From JBPYCR01 sp051846935 (GTDB taxonomy: Bacteria; Bacillota; Bacilli; Bacillales; Amphibacillaceae): DNA of 64,000 nt. A model generated the notes under the pieces. The model searched no databases, had not been told where the DNA came from, and worked only from the letters and a program-made list of their open reading frames with translations. The stretch covers positions 37,423 to 101,422 of the forward strand of contig NZ_JBPYCS010000008.1 in assembly GCF_051846935.1 (NCBI RefSeq), in the 5' to 3' direction. The position numbers were made by a program, and so were the translations under genes. Below, in pieces: positions 1 through 8,432 of the stretch (positions within the stretch are counted from its first letter, which is position 1; each line of letters begins with the position of its first letter).

Positions 1-26
1 AATTGAAGATGTACTTGTCCATATAA

Positions 27-62
27 ACCCGTACTAATTAACATTTCGTACGGGTTTTTATG
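27..62 (+). terminator. Intrinsic terminator of a gene upstream of the window
   Basis: A short hairpin (arms CCCGTAC and GTACGGG) is followed directly by a run of T on the plus strand. It would end a plus-strand transcript entering from the left edge of the window; the gene itself is not visible. Confidence 0.6.
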
Positions 63-161
63 GGTTTTTCGGTTGATCGACTAGAAATAAGGAACTGTCT
101 CCAATTCATGCTATTTGAGGCTGGAGTCGCAGCCTTCCACTACCATTAACTGGGAGCTTTT

Positions 162-204
162 AAAAAAACGGATAAATGAACGTATGTCCACTTATCCGTT
201 TTTC
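162..204 (-). terminator. Terminator of ilvD
   Basis: Arms AAAACGGATAA and TTATCCGTTTTT enclose a loop of about 16 bases just past the ilvD stop. T-runs on both sides mean it can work in either direction. Confidence 0.75.
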
Positions 205-209
205 ATATA

Positions 210-1910
210 TTAATCTTCCATACGTTTAAAATAATCCGTTACTGCACCTCTTGATGAGCACGATACGTTATGCGCATATTTACCAAGTACACCTTTTGTA
301 TAAAGTGGAGGTGCTTCCCAGCTCTTACGACGATTTTCTAATTCTTCCTCTGAAACATCCATCGTAATCGTTTGTTCCTCGGAATCAATCGTTACTTCGT
401 CGCCTTCTTGTAGCAATGCAATCGGACCGCCGACTTGGGCTTCTGGTGCAATATGTCCGACAACAAGACCATGAGTTCCGCCTGAGAAACGGCCATCCGT
501 CAATAATGCCACTTTTTCGCCTAGTCCTTTTCCAACAAGGATCGCAGAAATAGACAGCATTTCCGGCATACCTGGGCCGCCTTTTGGTCCAACATGGCGA
601 ATAACGAGAACATCGCCTTCATTAATTTCATTATTCATTACCGCTTCTGTCGCTTCCGCTTCTGTGTTATACACTCGAGCAGGACCAGTATGTCGCTTAA
701 CCTTTACACCAGATACTTTTGCTACTGCGCCTTTTGGTGCTAGATTTCCTTTTAAGACTATTAACGGGCCATCTTTTCGTTTCGGCTGATCAAGCGATGT
801 AATTACTTTTTGACCTTCTTTTAGACTAGGAGCGTCTTTTAAGTTTTCTGCCAACGTTTTACCTGTTACAGTCAAACAGTCTCCATGCAGATACCCATTT
901 TCATATAACAGCTTCATTACGGCTTGTACACCACCGACATTGTATAAATCTTCCATTACATACTGACCGCTCGGCTTTAAATCGGCAATGTGTGGCACTC
1001 GTTTTTGGATCCGATTGAAATCATCAATAGTTAAATCAACATCAATCGCGTGCGCAATGGATAGAAGGTGAAGAATCGCATTCGTCGACCCGCCAAGCGC
1101 CATTACGACTGTAATTGCATTTTCAAATGCCTCTTTTGTCATAATATCTTTTGGATAAATACCTTTTTCCAAAAGATTATATACAGCCTTTCCAGCTTCG
1201 GCACATTCTTCCATTTTTGCTTCAGAAGTTGCTGGCTTTGCAGCATTACCAGGCAAACTCATCCCCATTGCTTCAATAGCAGAAGCCATCGTATTTGCTG
1301 TATACATACCGCCACATGAACCAGCACCAGGGCATGCTTGACATTCGATACGACGTAATTGCTGATCGTCAATATCCCCTTTATTATGCTGGCCAACGCC
1401 TTCAAATACAGATACAAGATCGATATCTTTTTCATCGAGCTTTCCAGGTGAAATAGTTCCACCGTAAACAAATACAGATGGGACTTCAGCGTTCGAGATA
1501 GCGATCATACAACCTGGCATGTTCTTATCGCATCCACCGATTGTTACTAAAGCATCAAGACTTTCTGCACCAACAACTGTTTCGATAGAGTCAGCAATAA
1601 CATCCCGGCTTGGAAGGGAATAACGCATCCCGTCCGTTCCCATCGATATACCGTCAGATACAGTAATCGTATTAAATATCATAGGTGCGCCGCCAGCTTC
1701 TCTCGCACCTTTTTTAGCGCTTTCTGCTAAATCCTTTATATGTATATTACATGGCGTTACCTCACTCCACGTACTGGCAACTCCAATCATTGGCTTTTTA
1801 AAATCCTCATCGGTAAAGCCAACAGCACGGAGCATCGCCCGGTTTGGTGACTTCATCGTACCGTCAAACACTTTACTATTAATCCGCAAATCTTTTGAAT
1901 CTTTTGTCAT
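210..1910 (-). CDS. ilvD: Dihydroxy-acid dehydratase
   Basis: Dehydrates 2,3-dihydroxy-isovalerate and 2,3-dihydroxy-3-methylvalerate to the 2-keto acids that precede valine and isoleucine; cytoplasmic. The 566 residues are the usual IlvD length. The iron-sulfur cysteine motifs GGCDKNMPGC and CPGAGSCGG are both present, as are the Mg-binding region and the C-terminal GRFSGGTHG motif. A GTGAGGTG ribosome site precedes ATG 1910. No other ilv or leu gene of the operon is adjacent, so this is a stand-alone copy with its own promoter and terminator. A branched-chain aminotransferase lies 2.3 kb away on the other strand and could finish the same pathway. Identification is secure. Confidence 0.96.
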   Translation of the reverse strand: MTKDSKDLRINSKVFDGTMKSPNRAMLRAVGFTDEDFKKPMIGVASTWSEVTPCNIHIKDLAESAKKGAREAGGAPMIFNTITVSDGISMGTDGMRYSLPSRDVIADSIETVVGAESLDALVTIGGCDKNMPGCMIAISNAEVPSVFVYGGTISPGKLDEKDIDLVSVFEGVGQHNKGDIDDQQLRRIECQACPGAGSCGGMYTANTMASAIEAMGMSLPGNAAKPATSEAKMEECAEAGKAVYNLLEKGIYPKDIMTKEAFENAITVVMALGGSTNAILHLLSIAHAIDVDLTIDDFNRIQKRVPHIADLKPSGQYVMEDLYNVGGVQAVMKLLYENGYLHGDCLTVTGKTLAENLKDAPSLKEGQKVITSLDQPKRKDGPLIVLKGNLAPKGAVAKVSGVKVKRHTGPARVYNTEAEATEAVMNNEINEGDVLVIRHVGPKGGPGMPEMLSISAILVGKGLGEKVALLTDGRFSGGTHGLVVGHIAPEAQVGGPIALLQEGDEVTIDSEEQTITMDVSEEELENRRKSWEAPPLYTKGVLGKYAHNVSCSSRGAVTDYFKRMED

Positions 1911-1935
1911 TTAGCACCTCACCTTTCTTTCTTTA

Positions 1936-1964
1936 ATTATATTGCTCCGCGTGTAAAAGTTCAA
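1936..1964 (-). promoter_or_regulatory. SigA-type promoter of ilvD
   Basis: On the minus strand TTGAAC (1959-1964) and TATAAT (1936-1941) are separated by 17 bases, about 25 bases before the ilvD start codon. The short leader leaves no room for a T-box, so control by tRNA-sensing attenuation is unlikely here. Confidence 0.65.
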
Positions 1965-2184
1965 TGATTTTCAGTCAGAGTCCTTGTTTATTATTTTTCT
2001 CTGTAAATTTCTTTCAACATAACATACGCAACGACCGTTTCTCAAAAAAACGTGCTTCATTTTCACTACCTGTTTTCAAAATCAAAATAGATAAAATGAA
2101 CAACACAAAAAGCAAGCCTTGCCAGTATAGAATGAATTTGATATCTCCGCTTTTCAAGGCTATAACATAAAGCTTTACTACGTT

Positions 2185-3357
2185 TTAAAACAAATTCAAT
2201 TCTCCTATGCGACGAGCGGCTTCTCGTAATCGTTCCTCCTCATCTAATAAACCAGCACGAACATAACCTTCCCCATACGTACCGAACCCATTCCCTGGAG
2301 CAACCGCAACGTGCGCTTTTTCCAAAAGAATATCGGTAAACTCCTCCGACGTATAACCCGATGGTACCGGTAGCCAAACAAAAAACGTACCTTTAGGCGC
2401 ACTCACCTTCCAACCGATATCGTTTAAGCTCGCAACGAATGCATTACGACGTCTTTCATAAATTGCATTCAATTCGTGAACAGCTGTTTGATCTCCGAGT
2501 AATGCTGCTGCACCGGCTTCTTGTAACGCTCCAAACAAACTTACATACGTGTGGTCCTGCAGTAAATTAATACTACTTATAACGGATTGATTCCCTACTG
2601 CAAATCCAACACGCCACCCTGCCATATTATACGTTTTGGATAACGTATACATTTCAACGCCAATCTCTTTAGCGCCCTCAGATTGTAAAAAGCTTGGCGG
2701 CTTTATGCCGTCAAATCCGATCGCTCCATAAGCAAGATCATGCACAACACAAATGTTATTTTTCTTCGCTATTGCTACCGTATAATCAAAAAATGCTTTG
2801 TTAGCAGTTCCTGCTGTTGGATTACTCGGATAATTTAAGAACATGAGCTTCGCCTTATCTAGCATTTCAGTAGATAAGTTTTCATAATTTGGCAAGAAGT
2901 CATTCTCCTCTAAAAGTGGCATAAAGGAAGGTTCTGCTTGAGCGAGCGCGATGCCCGATAAATAATCAGGATAGCCTGGATCTGGAAGCAGTGCTACATC
3001 TCCAGGATTAAGTAGACATTGGCTAATTTCGACCACCCCTACTTTTGTACCACCTAACAGAGCAACCTCTTTGTCTGGATCAATGTGCACGTTGTATTCT
3101 CGTTTATAAAATTCTGCAATCGCTTCACGGAAATGGCGATGCCCGGCAAACGGAGAATATTTATGATTAGTAGGTCGCTCTACAGCTGTTTGCATTGCCT
3201 GAACAATGTGCTCAGGTGTTGGCATATCAGGATTTCCTTGTCCTAAATTTATAACGTCATACCCTTGCATTTGCAAAGACTGTACTTTACCGGCAAGCTT
3301 AGCAAAAAATTGTTCCGGTAATCTTTTTAATGTATTTGATTGTTCAAATATATGCAC
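2185..3357 (-). CDS. mtnE: PLP aminotransferase, MtnE-like (methionine salvage transaminase)
   Basis: Fold-type I aminotransferase of about 390 residues. The N-terminal stretch FEQSNTLKRLPEQFFAKL, the motif VINLGQGNPDMPTPEHIV, the PLP-lysine segment TLSKTYNMAGWR and the C-terminal GEGYVRAGLL resemble the Bacillus enzyme that transaminates 4-methylthio-2-oxobutyrate to methionine. I chose GTG 3357 because AAAGGAG lies 8 bases upstream; GTG 3366 overlaps that site. The other salvage genes (mtnW, X, B, D) are not next to it, and no SAM riboswitch is visible upstream. Since it sits between ilvD and a branched-chain aminotransferase, it could instead serve branched-chain or aromatic keto acids. 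The class is certain, the exact substrate moderate. Confidence 0.75.
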   Translation of the reverse strand: MHIFEQSNTLKRLPEQFFAKLAGKVQSLQMQGYDVINLGQGNPDMPTPEHIVQAMQTAVERPTNHKYSPFAGHRHFREAIAEFYKREYNVHIDPDKEVALLGGTKVGVVEISQCLLNPGDVALLPDPGYPDYLSGIALAQAEPSFMPLLEENDFLPNYENLSTEMLDKAKLMFLNYPSNPTAGTANKAFFDYTVAIAKKNNICVVHDLAYGAIGFDGIKPPSFLQSEGAKEIGVEMYTLSKTYNMAGWRVGFAVGNQSVISSINLLQDHTYVSLFGALQEAGAAALLGDQTAVHELNAIYERRRNAFVASLNDIGWKVSAPKGTFFVWLPVPSGYTSEEFTDILLEKAHVAVAPGNGFGTYGEGYVRAGLLDEEERLREAARRIGELNLF

Positions 3358-3428
3358 AACACCCACTCCTTTAAAAATTATAAACCTACTAAATCATAGC
3401 GAGATCCATTCAGCTTGTAAAGAAACAA

Positions 3429-3709
3429 ACCATATACGATTGAGTCAAGTATTTGTGGGTGTTATTTTAAGAAGTTAAAAAACCTCTCTTTGTACTCGTT
3501 AATTTTAGTATTGCTTCCTACCGACCGCAGTAGATATACACTACGCTTTCCGAGGAGGCTGATGCCGTTTCCGCGGAAAGCATCCACCTGCAGTGAAAAT
3601 CAACGGTGTTATTCATGTGTATATCGTTCGAAGTAAAATTGATCACATATTATCTAGTTAGATTCGTGCATCTGTTCCCCCACAACCATTTTACTCATAC
3701 ACCATATAC
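3429..3709 (-). mobile_element. MITE family A, copy 1 with 9-bp target duplication
   Basis: A 263-bp non-coding element (3438-3700), nearly identical to copies at 28.5, 39.1 and 52.8 kb. It is bounded by the perfect direct repeat ACCATATAC (3429-3437 and 3701-3709). One end begins GATTGAGTCAAG and the other, read inward, GTATGAGTAAAA; both continue into TTTGTGGG, giving imperfect terminal inverted repeats. The interior can fold (GCTTTCCG with CGGAAAGC; GATATACAC with GTGTATATC). It has no transposase, so it would move in trans. Orientation is the reverse of copies 2 and 3. Confidence 0.85.
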
Positions 3710-3771
3710 GTTTACCTTTTTTACAGAAAGTATTAATTAAAGCTCGCATAATGAGATAGGATGAGGATAAT

Positions 3772-4049
3772 CGAATTCATACAGCATTCAACCAAGAAAC
3801 ACAGGTTGCATAGCAACACCAACTCGTCTGTGTGGAATCCGGATCCACGCACACTCCTGCAGGAAAAGCAACAGCCGAAAATCCATTTTATAAGTTTTGG
3901 GAAAAATCGTTTAAAATTAGTTGAGGTGTTGCCTGCGGAAAGCGGAGTGGATCCGGATCGAACACAGCAGACACCAATTTTAAGTCGATTTTAACATTCT
4001 GTTCTTTTGTGTTTTTTAAAAATGGCAATTATGAAATTGACTAAAATAG
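3772..4049 (+). repeat. Hairpin repeat family B with transposase 3' tail, copy B4
   Basis: Copy of the unit at 58243-58513. It opens with a few codons that match the decayed transposase tail there (RIHTAF.QET.VA then stop), followed by a long hairpin. The outer arms are ATCCGGATCCAC (3837-3848) and GTGGATCCGGAT (3947-3958). They enclose the family core AGCAACAGCCGAAAATCCA and TTAGTTGAGG. Together with MITE copy 1 it fills the gap between the mtnE-like gene and the branched-chain aminotransferase. Apparent reading frames through it are not genes. Confidence 0.7.
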
Positions 4050-4194
4050 GAATTATTATCACACTGAATTTAAATAATATGATATGTTATTGTAAGAAAG
4101 TATTTAAACAGATATATTTTAGCTTCTTTAGTACTGTGACTTTTAATTCAACTTTTAAAATACTATTTTGTTTTTAATGATAGGAGATATGGGG

Positions 4195-5265
4195 ATGAAA
4201 AAACAACGTATACAGCAAGTATTAGCAACAGATAAGAAAGCCAAACCACAAACCGATCAATTGGAATTCGGCAGAGTATTTACAGACCATATGTTTATTA
4301 TGGACTATTCTTCAGAATCTGGCTGGCACGATGCACGTATCGTTCCTTATGAGCCTTTGACGATTGATCCTGCTGCAATGATTTTCCACTACGGTCAATC
4401 TGTATTCGAAGGATTGAAAGCATATATTACTCCAACGGGAGAGGCTCAGCTTTTTCGTCCTGAAAAAAACATGGAGCGATTAAACCGTTCAAATGACCGT
4501 CTTTGTATTCCAAGGATTGATGAATCGTTTGCCATTGAAGCAATTAAGCAGCTTGTTTCAATTGACAAAGAGTGGATACCAACTTCCGAAGGTACTTCGC
4601 TTTATATTCGACCGTTTATTATTTCAACGGAGCCGTATTTAGGTGTAGCACCTTCAAATCATTATAAATTCATCGTCATTCTCTCTCCAGTAGGCGCTTA
4701 TTACAAGGAAGGAATTAATCCGGTGAAAATCGCTGTTGAAAATAAATTTGTTCGAGCAGTAAAAGGTGGAACTGGCGAGGCAAAAACTGGTGGGAATTAC
4801 GCAGCTGGTTTAATGGCACAAGAATTAGTTGCAAACAAAGGGTTTGCTCAAGTGTTGTGGCTTGATGGAGTAGAGAAAAAATACATTGAAGAAGTTGGTA
4901 GTATGAATGTGTTTTTCAAGATTAACGGTGAAGTCATTACCCCGGCGCTTAACGGAAGCATTTTAGAAGGTGTAACAAGAAACTCTGTTATCCAACTACT
5001 AAAGTCGTGGAATGTTCCTGTAACAGAAAGAAAAATATCTATGGAAGAAATCTATGACGCACATAAGCAAGGTAGCTTGGAAGAAGCATTCGGTTCCGGT
5101 ACCGCAGCGGTCATTTCACCTATTGGCCAGTTGACTTGGGACGAACAAGACCTCGTTATTAATGAAGGTAAAACGGGGAAAACTGCGAAAAGAGTTTATG
5201 ACACGTTAACAGCTATTCAATATGGTAAAGAAGAAGACCCTTTTAATTGGATTTCAAAGATTTAA
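4195..5265 (+). CDS. ilvE: Branched-chain amino acid aminotransferase
   Basis: Class IV PLP aminotransferase of about 356 residues that interconverts leucine, isoleucine and valine with their 2-keto acids. Family signatures are present: FHYGQSVFEGLKAY near the N-terminus, GNYAAGLMAQ after the PLP lysine (GGTGEAKTGGN), EVGSMNVFF and EAFGSGTAAVISPIG. It resembles the YwaA/BcaP type of Bacillus. AGGAG at 4182-4186 favours ATG 4195 over the in-frame TTG 4168 and ATG 4189. No T-box or CodY-like leader is obvious. A rho-independent hairpin follows. It is transcribed away from ilvD and is probably the terminal step for IlvD products or the first step of their breakdown. Confidence 0.93.
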   Translation: MKKQRIQQVLATDKKAKPQTDQLEFGRVFTDHMFIMDYSSESGWHDARIVPYEPLTIDPAAMIFHYGQSVFEGLKAYITPTGEAQLFRPEKNMERLNRSNDRLCIPRIDESFAIEAIKQLVSIDKEWIPTSEGTSLYIRPFIISTEPYLGVAPSNHYKFIVILSPVGAYYKEGINPVKIAVENKFVRAVKGGTGEAKTGGNYAAGLMAQELVANKGFAQVLWLDGVEKKYIEEVGSMNVFFKINGEVITPALNGSILEGVTRNSVIQLLKSWNVPVTERKISMEEIYDAHKQGSLEEAFGSGTAAVISPIGQLTWDEQDLVINEGKTGKTAKRVYDTLTAIQYGKEEDPFNWISKI

Positions 5266-5284
5266 TGTACCAACTATAAAATGC

Positions 5285-5323
5285 AAACGAACCAATGATG
5301 ACTGGCAGCATTGGTTCGTTTAT
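5285..5323 (+). terminator. Terminator after the branched-chain aminotransferase gene
   Basis: Perfect 13-base arms AAACGAACCAATG and CATTGGTTCGTTT enclose an 11-base loop, followed by a short weak T tail. It separates ilvE from the small membrane protein gene. Confidence 0.65.
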
Positions 5324-5349
5324 CTATATATATAAAGGGGGGACACAAA

Positions 5350-5550
5350 ATGGATGTTGAACAATTTCATTTCGGTGACTTAGCAATTCAATTATTTTTC
5401 TTTTTCTTAATTGCAATTATAGTTACTACACTTATCGTACTATTAATAAGCCTATTTAAGAGAAGTAAACAAAAATCACAACTCGATCGAATTGAAGAGA
5501 AAATTGATTTACTCCATAAACATGCCGACCGAGATCAGTCTGATAAATAG
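5350..5550 (+). CDS. Small single-span membrane protein, DUF4083-like
   Basis: A 66-residue protein: a short acidic N-terminus, one transmembrane segment (about residues 14-36, rich in F, I, L and V), a basic stretch KRSKQKS, then a charged amphipathic C-terminus (LDRIEEKIDLLHKH) likely to form a coiled coil in the cytoplasm. AAAGGGGGGA precedes ATG 5350; the in-frame start at 5311 lacks a ribosome site. The layout matches the small Bacillus family annotated as DUF4083, from memory only. No function is known. It follows the ilvE terminator and is convergent with pstB. Confidence 0.65.
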   Translation: MDVEQFHFGDLAIQLFFFFLIAIIVTTLIVLLISLFKRSKQKSQLDRIEEKIDLLHKHADRDQSDK

Positions 5551-5607
5551 TTACTTTTTTCAAACGTATGTGCATCGGAATAGTAAACAAATGGATATTT
5601 TCATTCA

Positions 5608-6438
5608 TTAACCAAACCGACCAGAAATGTAGTCTTCTGTTCTATTATCATTTGGATTTGTAAATATATGATCAGTGGCGTCATATTCAATGACTTCCCC
5701 TTCTAAGAAAAATGCTGTTTTATCAGAAATACGAGCGGCTTGTTGCATATTATGAGTAACCATAATGATCGAGTATTCCTTCTTCAACTTCTGTACAAGC
5801 TCTTCAACTTTCAAGGTAGACTTTGGATCTAATGCCGAAGTAGGCTCATCCATTAAAATAACATCTGGTTCAATTGCTAAACAACGGGCAATACACAAAC
5901 GCTGTTGCTGTCCACCGGATAAACCATACGCATTTTCATGAAGACGGTCTTTTACCTCATCCCATATATAGGCACCTCTTAAGCTTTTTTCTACAATTTC
6001 ATCTACTATTTTTTTATTGCGAATCCCATGTATTTTTGGCCCATAGGCAATATTTTCATAGATTGACTTTGGAAATGGGTTTGGCTTTTGAAAAACCATT
6101 CCAACTTGCGTTCTTAATTCTTCTACTCTAAAAGACCGATCAAGAATGTGTTGATCTCGATACATTATGTCTCCTGATAGCTTTACAATCGGAACGAGCT
6201 CAACCATTCGATTCAATGCTTTAATAAATGTTGATTTGCCACATCCAGATGGGCCGATGATTGCAGTAACTTCGTTTTGATAAAGGGATAGATTAATATC
6301 CTTTAGTGCATGTGTATCTCCATACCATAAGTTGAAATCTACCGTACGATAAACAACTTCATTGGCTAACCCAATATGATTTGTAGGTTTCGGTGTTAGC
6401 GTAAAGTCTACGTTCATCTTTTCTTTTACTAAAGTCAT
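5608..6438 (-). CDS. pstB: Phosphate ABC transporter ATP-binding protein
   Basis: The ATPase of the PstSCAB high-affinity phosphate importer. The 276 residues carry Walker A GPSGCGKST (about residue 62), the PstB-typical Q-loop segment VGMVFQKPNPFPKSIY, signature LSGGQQQR, Walker B VILMDEPTSALDP and the switch histidine in MVTHNMQQA. I chose ATG 6438 because AAGGAG lies 8 bases upstream; an in-frame GTG 9 bases earlier overlaps that site. It is the last gene of the operon. No phoU follows, which is where many bacteria keep it. Confidence 0.96.
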   Translation of the reverse strand: MTLVKEKMNVDFTLTPKPTNHIGLANEVVYRTVDFNLWYGDTHALKDINLSLYQNEVTAIIGPSGCGKSTFIKALNRMVELVPIVKLSGDIMYRDQHILDRSFRVEELRTQVGMVFQKPNPFPKSIYENIAYGPKIHGIRNKKIVDEIVEKSLRGAYIWDEVKDRLHENAYGLSGGQQQRLCIARCLAIEPDVILMDEPTSALDPKSTLKVEELVQKLKKEYSIIMVTHNMQQAARISDKTAFFLEGEVIEYDATDHIFTNPNDNRTEDYISGRFG

Positions 6439-6482
6439 TATATTCACTCCTTAAAAGCCTGCTTAATAAACGTACAGTGCTC

Positions 6483-7367
6483 TTAATACCTTTTCTGAAA
6501 CTTATTACGAATAAAAATAGCAGAAGCATTCAATAAAAAAAGAAGTAGTAATAAAACGATAATAGTTGCAGCTGCCAAGTTAACATATTCATCTACAAGC
6601 GCAGAATCTAACGTCCAATAATAGATTTGCATTGGTAATACTGTAAATTTATCTAAAATCCCACCTGGAAATGGAATTAGCAATGCAGGAATACCAATAA
6701 CGACAAGTGGAGCCGTTTCTCCAATCGCTCGTGATAAAGATAAGATCGCTCCTGTCAAAATTCCTGGTAATGCTGCAGGCAGGATGACTTTTCGAATGGT
6801 TTGCCATTTTGTAGCCCCTAACCCATAAGAGGCTTCGCTTAAATGGAAAGGAACGGAACGTATTGCTTCTTGACTCGCAACGATTACAATTGGTAAGACG
6901 AGTAATGACATCGTTAGACCGCCTGCAAGTACAATGTTTCCAAAATCCATCGTTCTTACAAAGATTGTTAACCCTAAAATTCCATAAACGATAGACGGTA
7001 CACCGGCTAAATTCGCTATATTCGTTTGAATAAACGATTGAATGATTCCTTTTTTTGCATACAGTTCTAAATAGATCGCAGTTCCTACACCTAGTACAAA
7101 GGTAACCGGGGTTACAACGACCATAAGCCAAGCTGTGCCAAGTATAGCACCCATAATTCCAGCACGATCAAACTGGGTTGATAGCTTTCCAGTTATAAAG
7201 TCAATATTTATCCAAGCTATTCCATCTACTAACACTCTTAAAATTAATGTAATAAGAACAATCAATCCAAATAATGAAGCAACTAAAAACAAATTTTTAA
7301 ATAGACGATTTTGTATTAAACGAGCATTCATTCGTTGTTGTACCTGTGCTTTATCAATGTAGTTCAT
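6483..7367 (-). CDS. pstA: Phosphate ABC transporter permease PstA
   Basis: One of the two membrane subunits of the phosphate importer, 294 residues with about six transmembrane segments. The ABC-facing EAA loop is visible as SYGLGATKWQTIRKVILPAALPG, split here into EASYGLGATKW and KVILPAALPGILTG. The typical PstA segment NLAGVPSIVYGILGL lies in the first half, and the tail is short and basic. The start ATG directly abuts the pstC stop codon, so the two are translationally linked. Predicted to heterodimerise with PstC. Confidence 0.95.
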   Translation of the reverse strand: MNYIDKAQVQQRMNARLIQNRLFKNLFLVASLFGLIVLITLILRVLVDGIAWINIDFITGKLSTQFDRAGIMGAILGTAWLMVVVTPVTFVLGVGTAIYLELYAKKGIIQSFIQTNIANLAGVPSIVYGILGLTIFVRTMDFGNIVLAGGLTMSLLVLPIVIVASQEAIRSVPFHLSEASYGLGATKWQTIRKVILPAALPGILTGAILSLSRAIGETAPLVVIGIPALLIPFPGGILDKFTVLPMQIYYWTLDSALVDEYVNLAAATIIVLLLLLFLLNASAIFIRNKFQKRY

Positions 7368-8324
7368 TTAATATTCCTCCCTGAATTTACGAGATACATA
7401 ACGAGCAAGTAAATTCATTAGAAATGTAAAGACAAATAATGTCATTGCTACCGCATACAAGCTATAATAAATTGTCGAGCCTGCAGGCGCCTCTCCGCCA
7501 GATACTTCAACGATATAAGCAGTCATCGTTTGCATAGATTGTGTAACGTCAAATGTGAAATTTTTCGTACTGCCGCTCGCTATTGTAACAATCATTGTTT
7601 CGCCTATTGCCCGAGAGATTCCAAGTACAAACGATGCAATAATTCCTGATAAAGCTGCTGGAATAACGACACGCAATGTAACTTCTAATTTCGTAGCCCC
7701 TAAAGCTAATGCGCCTTCACGCATTGCATTTGGAACAGCGTTCATTGCGTCCTCTGATAAAGAAGCAATCATCGGAATAATCATAACACCCATTACGAGA
7801 CCAGGACTTAATATATTCGTAGTTTCTAACCCGGGTACGATGTATTTTAATAATGGCGTTACAAATGTGAATGCAAAAAAACCGTAAACAATTGTCGGTA
7901 TCCCTGCAAGCACCTCAAGCAATGGTTTAAACACCTTTTTCACTCTATCTGAAGCATATTCACTTAAATAAATAGCTGTCATAATTCCAATCGGCCCTGC
8001 TACGAGCATTGCAATTAAAGAAGAAATAATTGTCCCAGTAATTAATGGCAACACACCAAATTGAGGAGTTTGACTTAATGGCTTTAATGTCGTCCCAGTA
8101 AAAAATTGTACAAACGATACTTCTTTAAAAAATGCTATTGTTTCTGTCAACAACGTGTACAATATTCCAATGGTCGTCAGTATGGATACCGCCGCAATTA
8201 AAAAGAGGAAACTAGGAATTGTCTTTTCAACCAGCGCCGTAATGCTTTTCGACTTCCTTTTGTTTTCAATTAATCTTCTAGTATTAACAGCTTGATCAAC
8301 TTTGTAAGTACGATTCACCGCCAT
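7368..8324 (-). CDS. pstC: Phosphate ABC transporter permease PstC
   Basis: Second membrane subunit of the phosphate importer, 318 residues. A cytoplasmic N-terminal extension of about 35 mostly charged residues precedes six predicted transmembrane segments. Family landmarks are LEVLAGIPTIVYGFFAF, the EAA loop around EGALALGATKLEVTLRVVIPAALSG, and SRAIGETMIV. It lies between pstS and pstA in the usual order. A stable stem-loop separates it from pstS, which would allow more binding protein than permease to be made. Confidence 0.95.
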   Translation of the reverse strand: MAVNRTYKVDQAVNTRRLIENKRKSKSITALVEKTIPSFLFLIAAVSILTTIGILYTLLTETIAFFKEVSFVQFFTGTTLKPLSQTPQFGVLPLITGTIISSLIAMLVAGPIGIMTAIYLSEYASDRVKKVFKPLLEVLAGIPTIVYGFFAFTFVTPLLKYIVPGLETTNILSPGLVMGVMIIPMIASLSEDAMNAVPNAMREGALALGATKLEVTLRVVIPAALSGIIASFVLGISRAIGETMIVTIASGSTKNFTFDVTQSMQTMTAYIVEVSGGEAPAGSTIYYSLYAVAMTLFVFTFLMNLLARYVSRKFREEY

Positions 8325-8359
8325 AATCTATATCTCTATCCTTTCAAGGCTTATAAGTC

Positions 8360-8398
8360 GCAATAAGATGAGAGTATCCGTTTCTCTCATCTCATTGC
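8360..8398 (-). other. Intercistronic stem-loop between pstS and pstC
   Basis: Arms of about 14 bases (GCAATAAGATGAGAG and CTCTCATCTCATTGC, one bulge) enclose a 9-base loop with no following T-run. That form suits an mRNA-stabilising or processing element that raises pstS transcript over the permease genes, rather than a full terminator. Confidence 0.5.
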
Positions 8399-8432
8399 TC
8401 TATATGCTCGAATCATATGCAATTGTTATCTT

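Noticed and set aside
3358..3437. SAM riboswitch (S-box) in front of the mtnE-like gene
   Set aside because: The leader is too short and lacks the conserved AGAGNGGNGGAGGGA-type core.
3761..3994. Open frame of 77 codons before ilvE
   Set aside because: It lies in repeat B4 in a frame different from the transposase tail and is not kept in the B5 copy.
4050..4194. T-box leader before the branched-chain aminotransferase
   Set aside because: No T-box sequence (such as the AGGGTGGNACCGCG core) and no antiterminator structure visible.
6649..7131. 160-codon frame opposite in phase to pstA
   Set aside because: Shadow of pstA, Cys/Arg-rich without family features; pstA is unambiguous.
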